Source of the DNA: Myxocyprinus asiaticus
Taxonomy: Eukaryota; Chordata; Actinopteri; Cypriniformes; Catostomidae
Length of the DNA: 64,000 nt
Assembly (NCBI RefSeq): GCF_019703515.2
Contig: NC_059382.1
Location: 16,099,001-16,163,000, forward strand
Reading direction: 5' to 3'
Under the pieces are notes generated by a model. The model was given only the letters and a program-made list of their open reading frames with translations. It did no database searches and had not been told where the DNA came from. The translations under genes and the position numbers were made by a program. Of this stretch, positions 1-11,291 are shown one piece after another. Position 1 is the first letter of the stretch. Each line of letters starts with the position of its first letter.

Positions 1-486
1 CATGGTAATTTAAGCCCCAATATTTCTCCAATTATAAAGTTCCCTAAAGAATATGATAGATAATTCCCTTGTGGTTTGCCACATAACTAGGCAAACTAAA
101 ATATATAAAAACAGTGTTCACAACACAGTGAATATACTCTTCAGCAAGAACTTATAAAGTATGAACAACATATTTACTACGTTTACATACCCTTTCAAAA
201 AAGTTAAGTGACAGTACCATGGAACAGTGACAGTAGATGCAGTATAATGTCATAGTACTGTGACATCTACCATAGTACTGAAATTCACACACCATTGTAT
301 TTATATGGCTCTTCAGGGTACTTCCCAAAAACCATGGTAGTAACTTGGTACATGTCCAAATATTCATGGTAGTACTATGGTACAATACATGTCCAAAAAC
401 ATAGTAGTATCATTGTATGTATCCAAAAAATAAATAAATAAAATTATGCTACATGTTTAAAAAAAACATGATAGTATTATGGTATA

Positions 487-2102
487 CAGTGCATCCGGAA
501 AGTATTCACAGTGCTTCACTTTTTCCACATTTTGTTATGTTACAGCCTTATTCCAAAATGGATTCAATTCATTATTTTCCTCAAAATTCTACAAACAGTA
601 CCCCGTAATGACAACGTGAAAGAAGTTTGTTTGAAATCTTTGCAAATTTATTAAAAATAAAAAACGAAAAAAATCACATGTACATAAGTATTCACAGCCT
701 TTGCTCAATACTTTGTTGAAACACCTTTGGCACCAATTACAGCCTCAAGTCTTTTTGAGTATGATGCTACAAGCTTGGCACACCTATTTTTGGGCAGTTT
801 CTCCCATTCTTCTTTGCAGGACCTCTCAAGCTCCATCAGGTTGGATGGGGAGCGTCGGTGCACAGCCATTTTCAGATCTCTCCAGAGATGTTCAATCAGG
901 TTCAAGTCTGGGCTCTGGCTGGGCCACTCAAGGACATTCACTGAGTTGTCCCATAGCCACTCCTTTGTTATCTTGGCTGTGTGCATAGGGTCGTTGTCCT
1001 GTTTGAAGATGAACCTTCGCCCCAGTCTGAGGTCCAGAGCGCTCTGGAGCAGGTTTTCATCAAGGATGTCTCTGTACATTGCTGCATTGATCTTTCTCTC
1101 GATCCTGACTAGTCTCCCAGTTCCTGCCACTGAAAAACATCCCCACAGCATGATGCTGCCACCACCATGCTTCATGGTAGGGATGGTATTGGTCAGGTGA
1201 TGAGCGGTGCCTGGTTTCCTCCAGACATGACGCTTGCCATTCAGGCCAAAGAGTTCAGTCTTTGTTTCTCATGGTCTGAGAGTCCTTCAGGTGCCTTTTG
1301 GCGAACTTCAGGCAGGCTGTCATGTGCCTTTTACTGAGGAGTGGCTTCCGTCTGGCCACTCTACCATACAGGCCTGATTGGTGGAGTGCTGCAGAGATGG
1401 TTATTCTTCTGGAAGGTTCTCCTCTCTCCACAGAGAAATGCTGGAGCTCTGTCAGAGTGACCATCGGGTTCTTGGTCACCTCCCTGACTAAGGCCCTTCT
1501 CCCCCGATCGCTCAGTTTGGCCGGGCGGCCAGCTCTAGGAAGAGTCCTGGTGGTTCCAAACTTCTTCCATTTACGAATGATGGAGGCCACTGTGCTCATT
1601 GGGACCTTCAATGCTGCAGAAATTTTTCTGTACCCTTCCCCAGATCTGTGTCTCAATAGAATCCTGTCTCGGAGGTCTACAGACAATTCCTTGGACTTCA
1701 TGGCTTGGTTTGTGCTCTGACATGCACTGTTAACTGTGGGACCTTATATAGACAGGTGTGTGCCTTTCCAAATTATGTCCAATCAACTGAATTTACCACA
1801 GGTGGACTCCAATCAAGTTGTAGAAACATCTCAAGGATGATCAGTGGAAACAGGATGCACTTGAGCTCAGTTTTGAGTGTCATGGCAAAGACTGTGAATA
1901 CTTATGTACATGTGATTTTTTTCGTTTTTTATTTTTAATAAATTTGCAAAGATTTCAAACAAACTTCTTTCACATTGTCATTATGGGGTATTGTTTGTAG
2001 AATTTTGAGGAAAATAATGAATTTAATCCATTTTGGAATAAGGCTGTAACATAACAAAATGTGGAAAAAGTGAAGCACTGTGAATACTTTCCGGATGCAC
2101 TG
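487..2102 (-). mobile_element. Tc1/mariner element with long terminal inverted repeats, TA-flanked
   Basis: The left end CAGTGCATCCGGAAAGTATT and the right end are inverted copies, and similarity continues for about 200 bp on each side. TA flanks both ends (485-486 and 2103-2104), as expected for the Tc1 superfamily. A broken transposase lies on the minus strand. At 1.6 kb the element keeps close to the usual full length and is inserted in the minisatellite. Confidence 0.93.
705..1701 (-). pseudogene. Tc1 transposase pseudogene (first catalytic Asp region deleted)
   Basis: The N-terminal part (1701 down to 1255) reads as the paired-like helix-turn-helix region with MKSKELSVDLRDRI, a GRP-type AT-hook-like stretch (RAGRPAKLSD) and the second DNA-binding half. 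The C-terminal part (1175 down to 705) holds [15 protein letters not shown], the second catalytic aspartate in KQDNDPMHTAK, and the glutamate in LIEHLWRDLK. Where the two parts should join, near 1255-1275, the reading frame breaks and the WSDETK motif with the first catalytic aspartate is missing. The DDE triad is therefore incomplete and the copy cannot encode an active enzyme. Both halves together make about 305 residues; intact family members have about 340. Confidence 0.9.
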
Positions 2103-2126
2103 TATGTCCAATATTCCATTGTGCAT

Positions 2127-2130
<4 letters not shown>

Positions 2131-2161
<31 letters not shown>
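2131..2161. repeat. (CA)n microsatellite
   Basis: About 15 uninterrupted CA units lie between the end of the Tc1 copy and the next minisatellite block. Confidence 0.95.
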
Positions 2162-2165
<4 letters not shown>

Positions 2166-2247
2166 CATGATCGTATGTACAAAGCATGTTAGTATTAAGG
2201 TACATATAAAAAATATGAAACATGTTAAAAAAAATCCATGGTACTAC

Positions 2248-3914
2248 CAGGGGTTAAATTGGGATTTCGGAGGTGGGGGAACCCTAAAATCGTGTGATGT
2301 CGCAATCATGCCACCCGCCCATGTATTTTATAAACTTTTAATAAAATACTTAGGTATCTTAATATGGATTTATTAATAGGCCTGTATATAATTCATAGAA
2401 TAAGTTTTTTCTTTCAGATGAATCAATTTTACTAGGATAATGATTGGTCTGTCATTATTTATGTAATTAATCAAATTAATTGTGAAAAAAATACATAATA
2501 ACCTGGAATATTTGGTTTAGTGTTTTACATTATATGACCAAAAAAAAAAGAAAGAAAAAAGAATGATATCAAATGTATTTTATACATTTTATAAAAATCA
2601 AATCGAAGTTACCTTCTTCTTGCCCTAGATTGGGGGTCATCTTATAGAACATGCTAAACTTCTAAATCTTATTATGTTACAATTAAAAGTAAATGCACAT
2701 GGTTCTTAATGGGGGAAACAAACACCTTCTACATTACTACCTTTTGCTCAAATTGTTATTCTAATAATGCCATTTGCAGGGTTGGGAGGGTTACTTTTGA
2801 AGTGTATTCCACTACAGATTACAGAATACATGCTGTAAAATGTCATTTGTAATGTATTCCGTTAGATTACTCAAGGTCAGTAACGTATTCTAAATACTTT
2901 GGATTACTTCTTCAGCACTGGTAGATTTTTTCACTTGTTTTGACTATAAAAACTCTGCCAGTACAGTAAGACAAAATATACGTTAAAAATACATTCTCTG
3001 AAAAACCTAAATATCTTCTAGCAACTAGCAATGTTGTTTCTGAAACAAGATAAATATAACTGATCTTGTTTTAAGGATTTTTAGATATTTTTACAGGAAA
3101 ACAATACAAAAATTATTATCAAGAATATGATTTTTGCCCTAATATCAAAGGTCTTACTAGAAAAAAAGAAATTATGATCCAACGTGAATTTTCTTGATAA
3201 AAAAAATATGATCGTGCCTGGTAACATGTGCATGTAAAATGGCTAGAAATAGCATTTTAGCTTAGCGTAAAGCTGACAATTTACACAAGGTTTATTTCTA
3301 TTTCTTCTGCTCCAAACTTACTTCAAACTTACTTCTCTGTCTGCTCGTATGAATGTAACACATCATAAGAAAGTGTTTCACCGCTGTTCAAATGCACTTG
3401 GAATCACATCATTTATATGTATAAATGTTTTCCATCTTCCATCCAACTTATATTTTGTATTTTAAATACGTATTCCCGTTACTTGTATTTCGTTTCTCCC
3501 CAACCCTGGCCATTTGTAATGAAAACAAATGAGTTTTAAATTATTCACTGTGGCAAAAATATGAATTTTCACTAGTGAATCCCACTGTATATTTGATAGA
3601 TTTTTTTTTTTTTTTTTTTTTCCCAAAAGAACAAAACCCCCACACACAAAATAAAAATAAATGCTGAATCAACATTTATTGGAGTACACACATAAATATG
3701 CAAATAATATTGAAACCTTTTACAATGTGTTGGTCGAGTGGTCTCTCTGCATATCCCTACTGCATATCAGTGGATCTAAGAAAAGGGTGAGCAGTTGATT
3801 CCATATTATGCGATTTCTATGAAACAGAGATCGGCCCACAGTGCGAAACAGAAATGAAAAGCGTGTCTATGTGGGATCGGCGTTCCAGACCGTACCGGCC
3901 CAATTTAACCCCTG
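2248..3914. mobile_element. Non-autonomous hAT element, outer member of a nest
   Basis: The left end CAGGGGTTAAATTGGG and the right end CCCAATTTAACCCCTG are inverted copies. The identical 8-bp sequence GGTACTAC flanks both ends (2240-2247 and 3915-3922). An 8-bp duplication with CAGGG-type termini is the hAT signature. No transposase reading frame is visible. A second hAT element sits inside at 2777-3508, so the outer element alone is about 0.93 kb. Confidence 0.85.
2777..3508. mobile_element. Non-autonomous hAT element, inner member of the nest
   Basis: The ends CAGGGTTGGGAG and CTCCCCAACCCTG are inverted copies, flanked on both sides by the identical 8-bp GCCATTTG (2769-2776 and 3509-3516). 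The subterminal parts carry the ATTACAGAATAC/GTATTCCGTTA motifs usual in this class of fish hAT elements. It has no open reading frame. It inserted into the outer hAT copy and is therefore younger. Confidence 0.87.
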
Positions 3915-4134
3915 GGTACTACCATGGTAAAAAAAAAAACATGGTAGTACCACAGTACAAATAAAAAAACGTTGTACATTGTACAAAAAACATGATACCA
4001 TTTCCAAAAAATGGTACTAACATGGTACATGTCCAAAAATCATGGTATAGTATCATGGCACATGTCCAAAATAACATGGTTGTTGTTCTTTGGTAGAGTT
4101 TTGTAAGTGTATTCATTCCTAACATGTTTTACAG

Positions 4135-7100
4135 TTTCCACTGGGCATTCAAGGTGCAGCATGTGTACGTGTTGGTAATGCGCTTGGAGCTGGAGATACT
4201 GCTGGAGCAATCCGCACCAGCAAAGTGTCCCTCACCTGCACAGGTTTACAAACACTTCATGTTCAGTCAGATTCATCTAAGGCATGTTCATTTATCATTG
4301 TCTGCAGCACAGCCTGACTCAGTCTTTCTTCTTTCCCTTTATCATTGTGATGCAGCTGTCTTGGCTGTTTTGCAGTGTCTTGTGCTCGTGTCAACAAAAA
4401 CAGTGATTGGTTTCTTGTTTACTTCAGACAGGTAAATAATGCTCTTTTTCAAATCTGACTTAAAATAAAGATGTATTTCAAACAATGGTGTGTTGAAAAA
4501 CATGTCTTATTTGTAGGCAGATTGTGGCACTCGTTTCCAAACTCTTAAATGTCTACTGTGTGCTCCAGTTCTTTGATGGTCTTGTTGTAAGTACACTGTA
4601 AAAATGTTTTGTCTGGTAAGCTAAAAAATGTTTTGTCTGGTAAGCTAAAAAATGTTTCATGTGGTGTCATCTAAATTAAGTAAAACAGCTTTATTATGAC
4701 TGAATAAACCTGAGTACATTAGGTTACACCAACAAGTCATTTTTTAAGGGTCAGTTCAGGAAGATCCATGCAGAGATCTGATATATGACAGTATATGTCA
4801 TTTGTTCTGTATGTTCATTCTTGTATAATTTTCACCGTTAAACTGTTAAATAGTCACATACTTGTACATCCAGTATATGCAGCATATATTTCAAAATACT
4901 ACAAAAATGTAAACTGTTTATATGGTAACTTAGATTTTCCTAAATGATACGTAAAATTTGTGTCCAAATATACTATAGTTTTATATACTGTATCATGTTC
5001 ATACAGTATATGGCCATTTATCACATTTCTGCATAATAATAATAATAATAATAATAATTTTCAGTATTTTTTTTTGTCTTAAAAAGCTTAATATAATGAG
5101 ACAGAATAGATACGTTTGTTTCTTACCCCACTGGCAAATGGTCTTTGTTTGTTTTTGTGTTTGTTTGTTTGTGTGTGTGTGTGTGTGTTTGTTTGTTTGT
5201 TTGTTTGTTTGTTTGTTTTTAAGCATAAACCTCATTTTGTTAGATTTATGCTTAAAAGAAGAAAAACTATTTGGTTATGGGATGAGAAAAATAAACTTAA
5301 TCAAAGATATGTTAATATCGTAATATATTAAGCCATGTTTCTTCTCACGTGCATCTTATTATAAGGATGTTTAGAAATAATGATAAAAGGTTTTGTTTGT
5401 TTGTTTGTTTTTTGCATTGAAATAGCTCCTTAAGATAAAAATGGCACATTCTTACTTTACATTTCAGTGTAGTTGTGTGCCTTGCTATAGTTTTACATTT
5501 TAAGAAAAGCTGACTTTTTTTTTCTCATTTATTTTTTAAGATGGCTATTTTTCAAGTTGTAATTTCAAAATGTATTTTTTGATTCTCTCTCCAAGTGTGT
5601 CAGCATGGGTATTCTCTTGGGTTCTGGGCAGCAGAAGATTGCAGCTGTAGCTAATTTCTTTGGGTATTACTGCATTGGACTTCCACTCGGCACTTCTCTC
5701 ATGTTTGCTGCAAAATTAGATGTTATTGGTTTGTTTGTTTTTCAAGTTTCTTATTCTGTTGCCATCTCATTAGAAATGTAAATGATTTTTCACTCATTGT
5801 ACTTGTGACCTTATGGAGCCTCTCTGGCCACTGTGTTTCCATCTGGATTATAAATCATAATTTTGTTGGGTTGAACCACGTAGAGAACATCAGTGGCCAT
5901 GCAGAATTACATAAACGCATTAAAAGCAACAAGGACAGTATTCATTAAAACATTTCAGTAATGAGATAGTAGCTGTCCTACAGAGATATCATTTCTCATT
6001 TTCATAGGCTTTTGGCTGGGACTTCTCATCTGTGTGTGTGTGCAGTCGAGTTTTTTCATCGCAGTAATTTTTAGGCTTAACTGGAAGAGAGTGACCAAAG
6101 AGGTAGGTCATAGTTATTGTAGTGCTTGGAAGTCAGCACTGTGTAAATATTGCTCTTACTACTACATTTTTTTTTTTTTCTTCTTCTCCACAATTTTCTG
6201 TTATTAATTCAGCTATAAATTCCATTAAGTCTTAACTGTGCTGTCTATTTTTGGGTTTTGACTTTTTTCTTAAAAATGTCAAACTTTTTCTAGAAATTTA
6301 AGGGTAATATTTGAAAATATTTTATATTTTATCAGTATGCAAATGTATTTGCAAACTGAATTGTGACTGGCCTTTTCTTTATTGCATCTATTTAATCATC
6401 TATAGTCACCTTTATGCTCCAAAGACTGTCTGTTGTGTTGTTTTGTGTGTTGATCACTGAGTTTGGAGCGGGGATATCTTTTTGTAGAACCAATGGCAGA
6501 CAGCAAAAGTATTCTGGAAAACTTTTTGGAAACAATTGCTTTTTTCAATTCTGTTTGGTTATGTTATTAGCATAGGCCACATCAACATTATTTTGTTTCA
6601 GTGGAGGAGAACACCATTCCAGTGTGGATAAGATGCGTTAGTGTAGCAAAATCAATGCATTTTCATACTAAATTAGCATTATGTAGAAATAGGTATTAGT
6701 CGTAATGTGGATGTGGCCACAGAAATAACAAATTTCACCTTTAATTTTACACAGAACCAAAGCCTAAAACAAGCTTACCAAAAAAGTTGACACTTCTTTC
6801 GCTGCCATGCAAACTGTGGTATTTCCAAAATTCAGACGTTTAATTCTTTCTGTTCTTATCTGGATTATATTGCTGATGTGTCGCATGTTCATAACATTGC
6901 AGGCAGTGGAACGAGCTGGAAAGGGTCAATTCTCTGAAGTGACAACTCCTGATAGTGTTACAAATGACCTGATCTGTCCTGTTGGTCCTACAGCGAGGCA
7001 CAGTGAGGTGAGCCTGTTTACTTTTATCTCAACACACAACACGTCTGAAAACTGAGCCTGATCTCTTTTGTCTTGTCTTCTCCCAGAACAGGGATGAGTA

Positions 7101-7350
7101 TGTGGTTGTGAGCTCTCATGATCAGGATGAGATACGCAACAGTACTGTGGTACAAGAGAAGGAAAAGCTCTCTGCCTCTCAGCTCATCCTCAGGAGGGGT
7201 CTGATCACCTTTGCTGCTGTGCTCATCCTAGCTATAGGCATAGCTGTTCATCTCATTGTGCCTTTGCCAGAGATTCCTGATACTGTTGGGGCAAATACTA
7301 CTCTGGTCTTAAATATTACCACAAATTCCCCTCTCATAGTTGATGCATAA
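4135..7350 (+). CDS. slc47a: MATE-family multidrug and toxin extrusion transporter, copy A (3' half; gene begins left of window)
   Basis: Seven exons are visible: 4135-4243, 4356-4431, 4517-4586, 5596-5728, 6008-6102, 6903-7007 and 7087-7350, ending in TAA. All junctions are AG/GT and codon phases match, giving about 280 residues without a stop. The first exon holds the family motif ACVRVGNALGAG (the MATE second half); later exons give TM helices, including GYYCIGLPLGTSLMF and FFIAVIFRLNWKRV. The last exon carries a cytoplasmic linker and a final helix (ASQLILRRGLITFAAVLILA), as in vertebrate SLC47A proteins. These are plasma-membrane antiporters that exchange protons for organic cations. The upstream exons, which encode the first TM helices, are not in the window. 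Which paralogue (slc47a1 to a4) this is cannot be decided here. It is the only intact-looking copy of the three. Confidence 0.85.
5034..5220. repeat. Microsatellites (AAT)n and (GTTT)n/(GT)n in an intron of copy A
   Basis: An AAT trinucleotide run lies at about 5034-5058. A compound GTTT/GT run lies at about 5141-5220. Both are in the intron 4587-5595 and have no coding role. Confidence 0.9.
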
Positions 7351-7402
7351 CATATTGCATGGACGTTTTATTTTTATAATATATAAACATCAAGATTCTA
7401 GG

Positions 7403-7403
<1 letters not shown>

Positions 7404-7480
<77 letters not shown>
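7404..7480. repeat. (A)n(TA)n microsatellite downstream of copy A
   Basis: An A run followed by about 30 TA units lies some 50 bp past the stop codon of copy A, probably in its 3' untranslated region. Confidence 0.9.
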
Positions 7481-7483
<3 letters not shown>

Positions 7484-7675
7484 TGAACATAGGATAGAGT
7501 ATATTTTAGCTGCTGTAATTGGTCACCATTTAATTTTTCACTATAATTATTTTTTACCTTCACTATTTCATTTTAAATAGTCCTCTGGTTTGGCAAATAC
7601 ATTTTTAAAGATTATATATATTAATCAGTTAAATTATTATTAAATAATAATAATAAAATTATATAATAATAAAAA

Positions 7676-7840
7676 AAGAAGAATCTGAATGAGCTTTATT
7701 GCCAAGTATGCTAACACACGCAAGGATATTGTCTTCATAAGAAGCTTCCAGTGCAAATAGAAAAACAACAACAATACACAGATAAAAAATAAAGAAAAAA
7801 TTATTGAATAAAATATATATAGAACACACAATAATACAAA
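7676..7840 (-). mobile_element. 3'-end fragment of an L2/CR1-type LINE
   Basis: Read on the minus strand, the segment ends in GCAATAAAGCTCATTCAGATTC, close to a LINE tail that also occurs on the plus strand at 31,991-32,150 (ACTTGGCAATAAAGC then GATTCT repeats). Only the 3' untranslated part is left, which fits 5' truncation during target-primed reverse transcription. The rest of 7840-8670 is AT-rich with no gene visible. Confidence 0.7.
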
Positions 7841-8670
7841 AATAATGTATGTAAAATATATTGTTTTTAACAGCATTTTAAATATAATAAATATTGAATT
7901 ATTTTTAAGTACATTTTATTAAAATAAAAATGATAAAATAATTATCAAAATGCTGTTAAAAATTGTTTTAGATGGAGTATAGCATGTCACACTGCAGGAC
8001 ATCTCAACAGCATTTCATGTCAACTACTGAAATCTCTACATTTTATGATGGTATAGAAAAACTTGGAAAGTCATAAATTATCCAAGACACTATTCATAAC
8101 TGCAGACCAACTACCAAAAACAACAAGAATATTTTATTTGGCTTTTAAAACATTTTATTTAAAAACTTGCAGCTAGAGTCTTTATGGAAATACATTTATT
8201 CTTTTATGTAAATATTTTATTGTCACATTATTATTAATAGCTCATGGTGATGCCTTTAACTGTCATTTTTGAGATTATCTTGGCAACACGGACAGCATAG
8301 TTTCTTACGGCATGACCTTTTGCCTGGTGATTTGTGTTGCAGAAAGTCATTTTTGAGATCTCCTTGAATTATGTAATCCCTGTCTCGTGTTTGTCTTCTG
8401 CAATAAATAAAAATGCCAAAATCCCCAGTAAAAATCAGGGACCTTTTTCACATTTAACATCTTCTGGCGCAAAAAGCCTTTTGCACAACCATGATTATGA
8501 ATAAAGGAAATATTTTTAAATCAATACTAAGTCTTTTGTAAATGTCTTAGCAAAATAAGCAACAAATTAAAAACAGAAAGTAACAATTATTATAATTACA
8601 GTATTTGCAGAATATTAGTCTATCTAAATCATATTTTACATTAACCAGGCATTCCTGATTTGATTGTTTA
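7841..8670. other. Intergenic stretch between copy A and a Tc1 fragment
   Basis: The sequence is AT-rich, with short T and A runs and no long reading frame. I see no recognisable gene or complete repeat. It may contain the polyadenylation region of copy A, but no site can be assigned. Confidence 0.5.
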
Positions 8671-8695
8671 AATAATAATAATAATAATAATAATA

Positions 8696-8746
<51 letters not shown>
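8671..8746. repeat. (TAA)n and (TA)n microsatellites
   Basis: About ten AAT units are followed by about 22 TA units, directly next to the left end of a Tc1 element. Tc1 elements insert at TA, so the run is a natural target. Confidence 0.93.
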
Positions 8747-8749
<3 letters not shown>

Positions 8750-9668
8750 TTGTGCTCAAAAGTTTGCATACCCTGGCAGAAATTGTGAAATTTTGGCATT
8801 GATTTCGAAAATATCATTTTGTTTAAGGATAGTGATCATATGAAGCCATTTATTATCACATAGTTGTTTGGCTCCTTTTTAAATCATAATGATAACAGAA
8901 ATCACCCAAATGGCCCTGATCAAAAGTTTACATACCCTTGAATGTTTGGCCTTGTTACAGACACACAAGGTGACACACACAGGTTTAAATGGCAATTAAA
9001 GGTTAATTTACCACACCTGTGGCTTTTTAAATTGCAATTAGTGTCTGTGTATAAACTGTCAATGAGTTTGTTAGCTCAGGTGGATGCACTGAGCAGGCTA
9101 GATACTGAGCCATGGGGAGCAGAAAAGAACTGTCAAAAGACCTGCGTAACAAGGTAATGGAGCTTTATAAAGATGGAAAAGGATATAAAAAGATATCCAA
9201 AGCCTTGAAAATGCCAGTCAGTACTGTTCAATCACTTATTACGAAGTGGAAAATTCGGGGATCTCTTGATACCAAGCCAAGGTCAGGTAGACCAAGAAAG
9301 ATTTCAGCCACAACTACCAGAAGAATTTTTCGGGATACCAAGAAAAACCCACAGGTAACCTCAGGAGAAATACAGGCTGCTCTGGAAAAAGACGGTGTGG
9401 TTGTTTCAAGGAGCACAATACAACAATACTTGAACAAAAATTAGCTGCATGGTCAAGTTACCAGAAAGAAGCCAATGCCACAAAAAAAGCCCGGTTACAA
9501 TATGCCCGACAACACCTTGACACGCCTCACAGCTTCTGGCACACTGTAATTTGGAGTGACGAGACCAAAATAGAGCTTTATGATCACAACCATAAGCGCT
9601 ATGTTTGGAGAGGGGTCAACAAGTACTATGCTCAGATGTCAGTAGTGAACATTCCACCAAGCTGTAAT
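8747..9668 (+). mobile_element. Tc1/mariner element, 3'-truncated
   Basis: The left terminal repeat starts CAGTTGTGCTCAAAAGTTTG, identical in type to the complete ends of the element at 45,563-46,499. Transposase sequence begins at 9112 and stops near 9668, and no right terminal repeat follows. About 40% of a normal element is missing. Confidence 0.88.
9112..9668 (+). pseudogene. Tc1 transposase, truncated
   Basis: The frame from 9112 gives MGSRKELSKDLRNKVMELYK, the first helix-turn-helix, a GRPRKIS hook and the second DNA-binding half, ending at a stop at 9442-9444. In another frame the sequence continues as KEANATKKARLQYARQHLDT and FWHTVIWSDETKIELYDHN, so the first catalytic aspartate is present downstream of the frameshift. 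Coding similarity ends at about 9668, before the second aspartate and the glutamate. The copy is dead. Confidence 0.88.
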
Positions 9669-11037
9669 ACAATAAGTTAATAAATAAAGTAACAAGTTAC
9701 AGTTTCAAAAGCAAATGTAGCTTTATTGTTGTGACAGAGTTAGAGCTAGAGTTGCAGTTAGTGTAAGGGTTACAGCTAAAGTAGGGGGTGTTCTGCTATT
9801 AAGTATTTACTGTAAATATGGAAAAAGTTGGTTGTACAATGCTGAGTTTAAAACGATCTAACTCAGTACTGGCTGTACTAAATATTATAATTTTGATTAC
9901 TTTAAGCATTTGCTTAAGTAAATATGGTAATATTAATCAACTTGGAATTTGATTTCTTTTAAAAGAACTCATTGATCTTTGGAAACAATCTCTTGTCATC
10001 ACACAATGCAAGTACTTGCCAGTACTACAAACATCCTCATTCCATCCTATGGATTAAATCAAAGCTTTTCATTGTCTTCGGTTCATTTAATCGGTAAGCC
10101 TTTAAATGTGCTGGATGCAGATCTGAAGAATGAACAGTTGCAGAAGGGCCCCCTTACAGTCTCTGAAGCAAAACCAGTCCCCTTACAGTGTCTTTGGACT
10201 CACTGGGCATCTGAACTGGGAAGACCATGGATGTGTCCTGTCCCAGGGCTGAAGCTCCTTCAGTGGAGCCCAGTGCCAAGCTGTTTTGCTGTTGGTTTGT
10301 GAGGCGTTGCATCCCTCTGGTGTACAGAGAAGAGCTCTATCATATCATGCGCATGACTGAACCCCCTGGTAAGGATTCTGTCACAAATACATCACGACCA
10401 TGTGCTATGCTTGTTGTGTGCGACGTGAGTGAGCTTGCGGACAGCTGTGCGTGGAACCAGATATTCTTTCCTGAAACCAGAGTAGACTTTTACGTATATT
10501 TTTCATCATATCTCCATGCGTGTCCACTTGTTGTTCTGATTCTTGATTGTTATATGTATCCATAACACTGAGTGATATAACTTAGTATTCCTTCCTTTTA
10601 CACTCAAAACATGCAAAATTTTCATAGATGAAAATCACATGAGCAGGTTTAATGAGAAATGTTCAAAATGTATCAAAGTAATTGGTAAATCAAAATTATT
10701 TATTTTTTTTTATCTGAAGTTTGCCATGAAACTCCATATAGGTGTTTTGTTTTCCATCCATTTGACTACAGACTTTCATAACTGTAGTCCAGTATTTTCA
10801 TCTCCATTTCAGCTAAATGTGCTCTTTTTTTTTTTTTTTTTTTTTTTGTGTGTGTATTCTTAGCTTGTGTGTCGGTTCCTGAATTTCCTCCTTTTCTTTG
10901 TGGTGACAATGTTCTGTGGACGCCTGGGGAACACTGTGCTAGCAGGCTACGCCATGGCCTCAGCTATAAGTTTACTGTATTAAAAATTACATAGACCAAC
11001 ATTTTTTATGTACCACATTATTCAGATGTGCGATTTA

Positions 11038-11291
11038 CAGGGGGTCCAAATATTCAACAATAACATCTAATTTAAACCTGGAGGTGAACAGAATTTATGC
11101 AGGGAGTGCATGCTGTCATTATAACAAAAGGTGGACATTCCAAATAACAAGATATTCTGAAATTCCTGTTAATTTTTCATTTTAACTTTTCACTTCGATT
11201 GTTATGCTGACAATAAAATGTGCAATGATTAGAAAAATGAAAAACAAAAACTTTTTCGCTCAATTTTGTCTCAGATTTCTGGACCCCACTG
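11038..11291. mobile_element. Small TA-flanked MITE in an intron of copy B
   Basis: The ends CAGGGGGTCCAAA and TTTCTGGACCCCACTG are imperfect inverted copies, and TA flanks each end. The 254-bp interior has no coding frame. The family cannot be named with certainty; TA flanks favour the Tc1/mariner superfamily. Confidence 0.5.

Larger units (their letters stand above)
215..4085. repeat. Degenerate minisatellite built on a CATGGTAGTAC-type unit, split by two transposons
   Basis: Blocks at about 215-484, 2105-2239 and 3923-4085 consist of diverged units that pair CATGGTAGTACTATGGTACA with an A-rich spacer such as ATGTCCAAAAAA. The three blocks look like one array, roughly 0.6 kb before interruption, broken by a Tc1 element (487-2102) and an hAT element (2248-3914). 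Copy number and exact period are uncertain because units differ in length. A CA dinucleotide run at 2131-2161 lies in the middle block. No coding potential is seen. Confidence 0.6.

Noticed and set aside
215..480. CRISPR-like array
   Set aside because: The repeats are degenerate and lack regular unique spacers, and the genome is vertebrate.
727..1720. Long plus-strand frames at 727-1200 and 1298-1720
   Set aside because: They are antisense shadows of the minus-strand Tc1 transposase.
9979..10302. Plus-strand frame of 107 codons upstream of MATE copy B
   Set aside because: It is in a different frame from the recognised first exon (10227-10368) and resembles nothing known.
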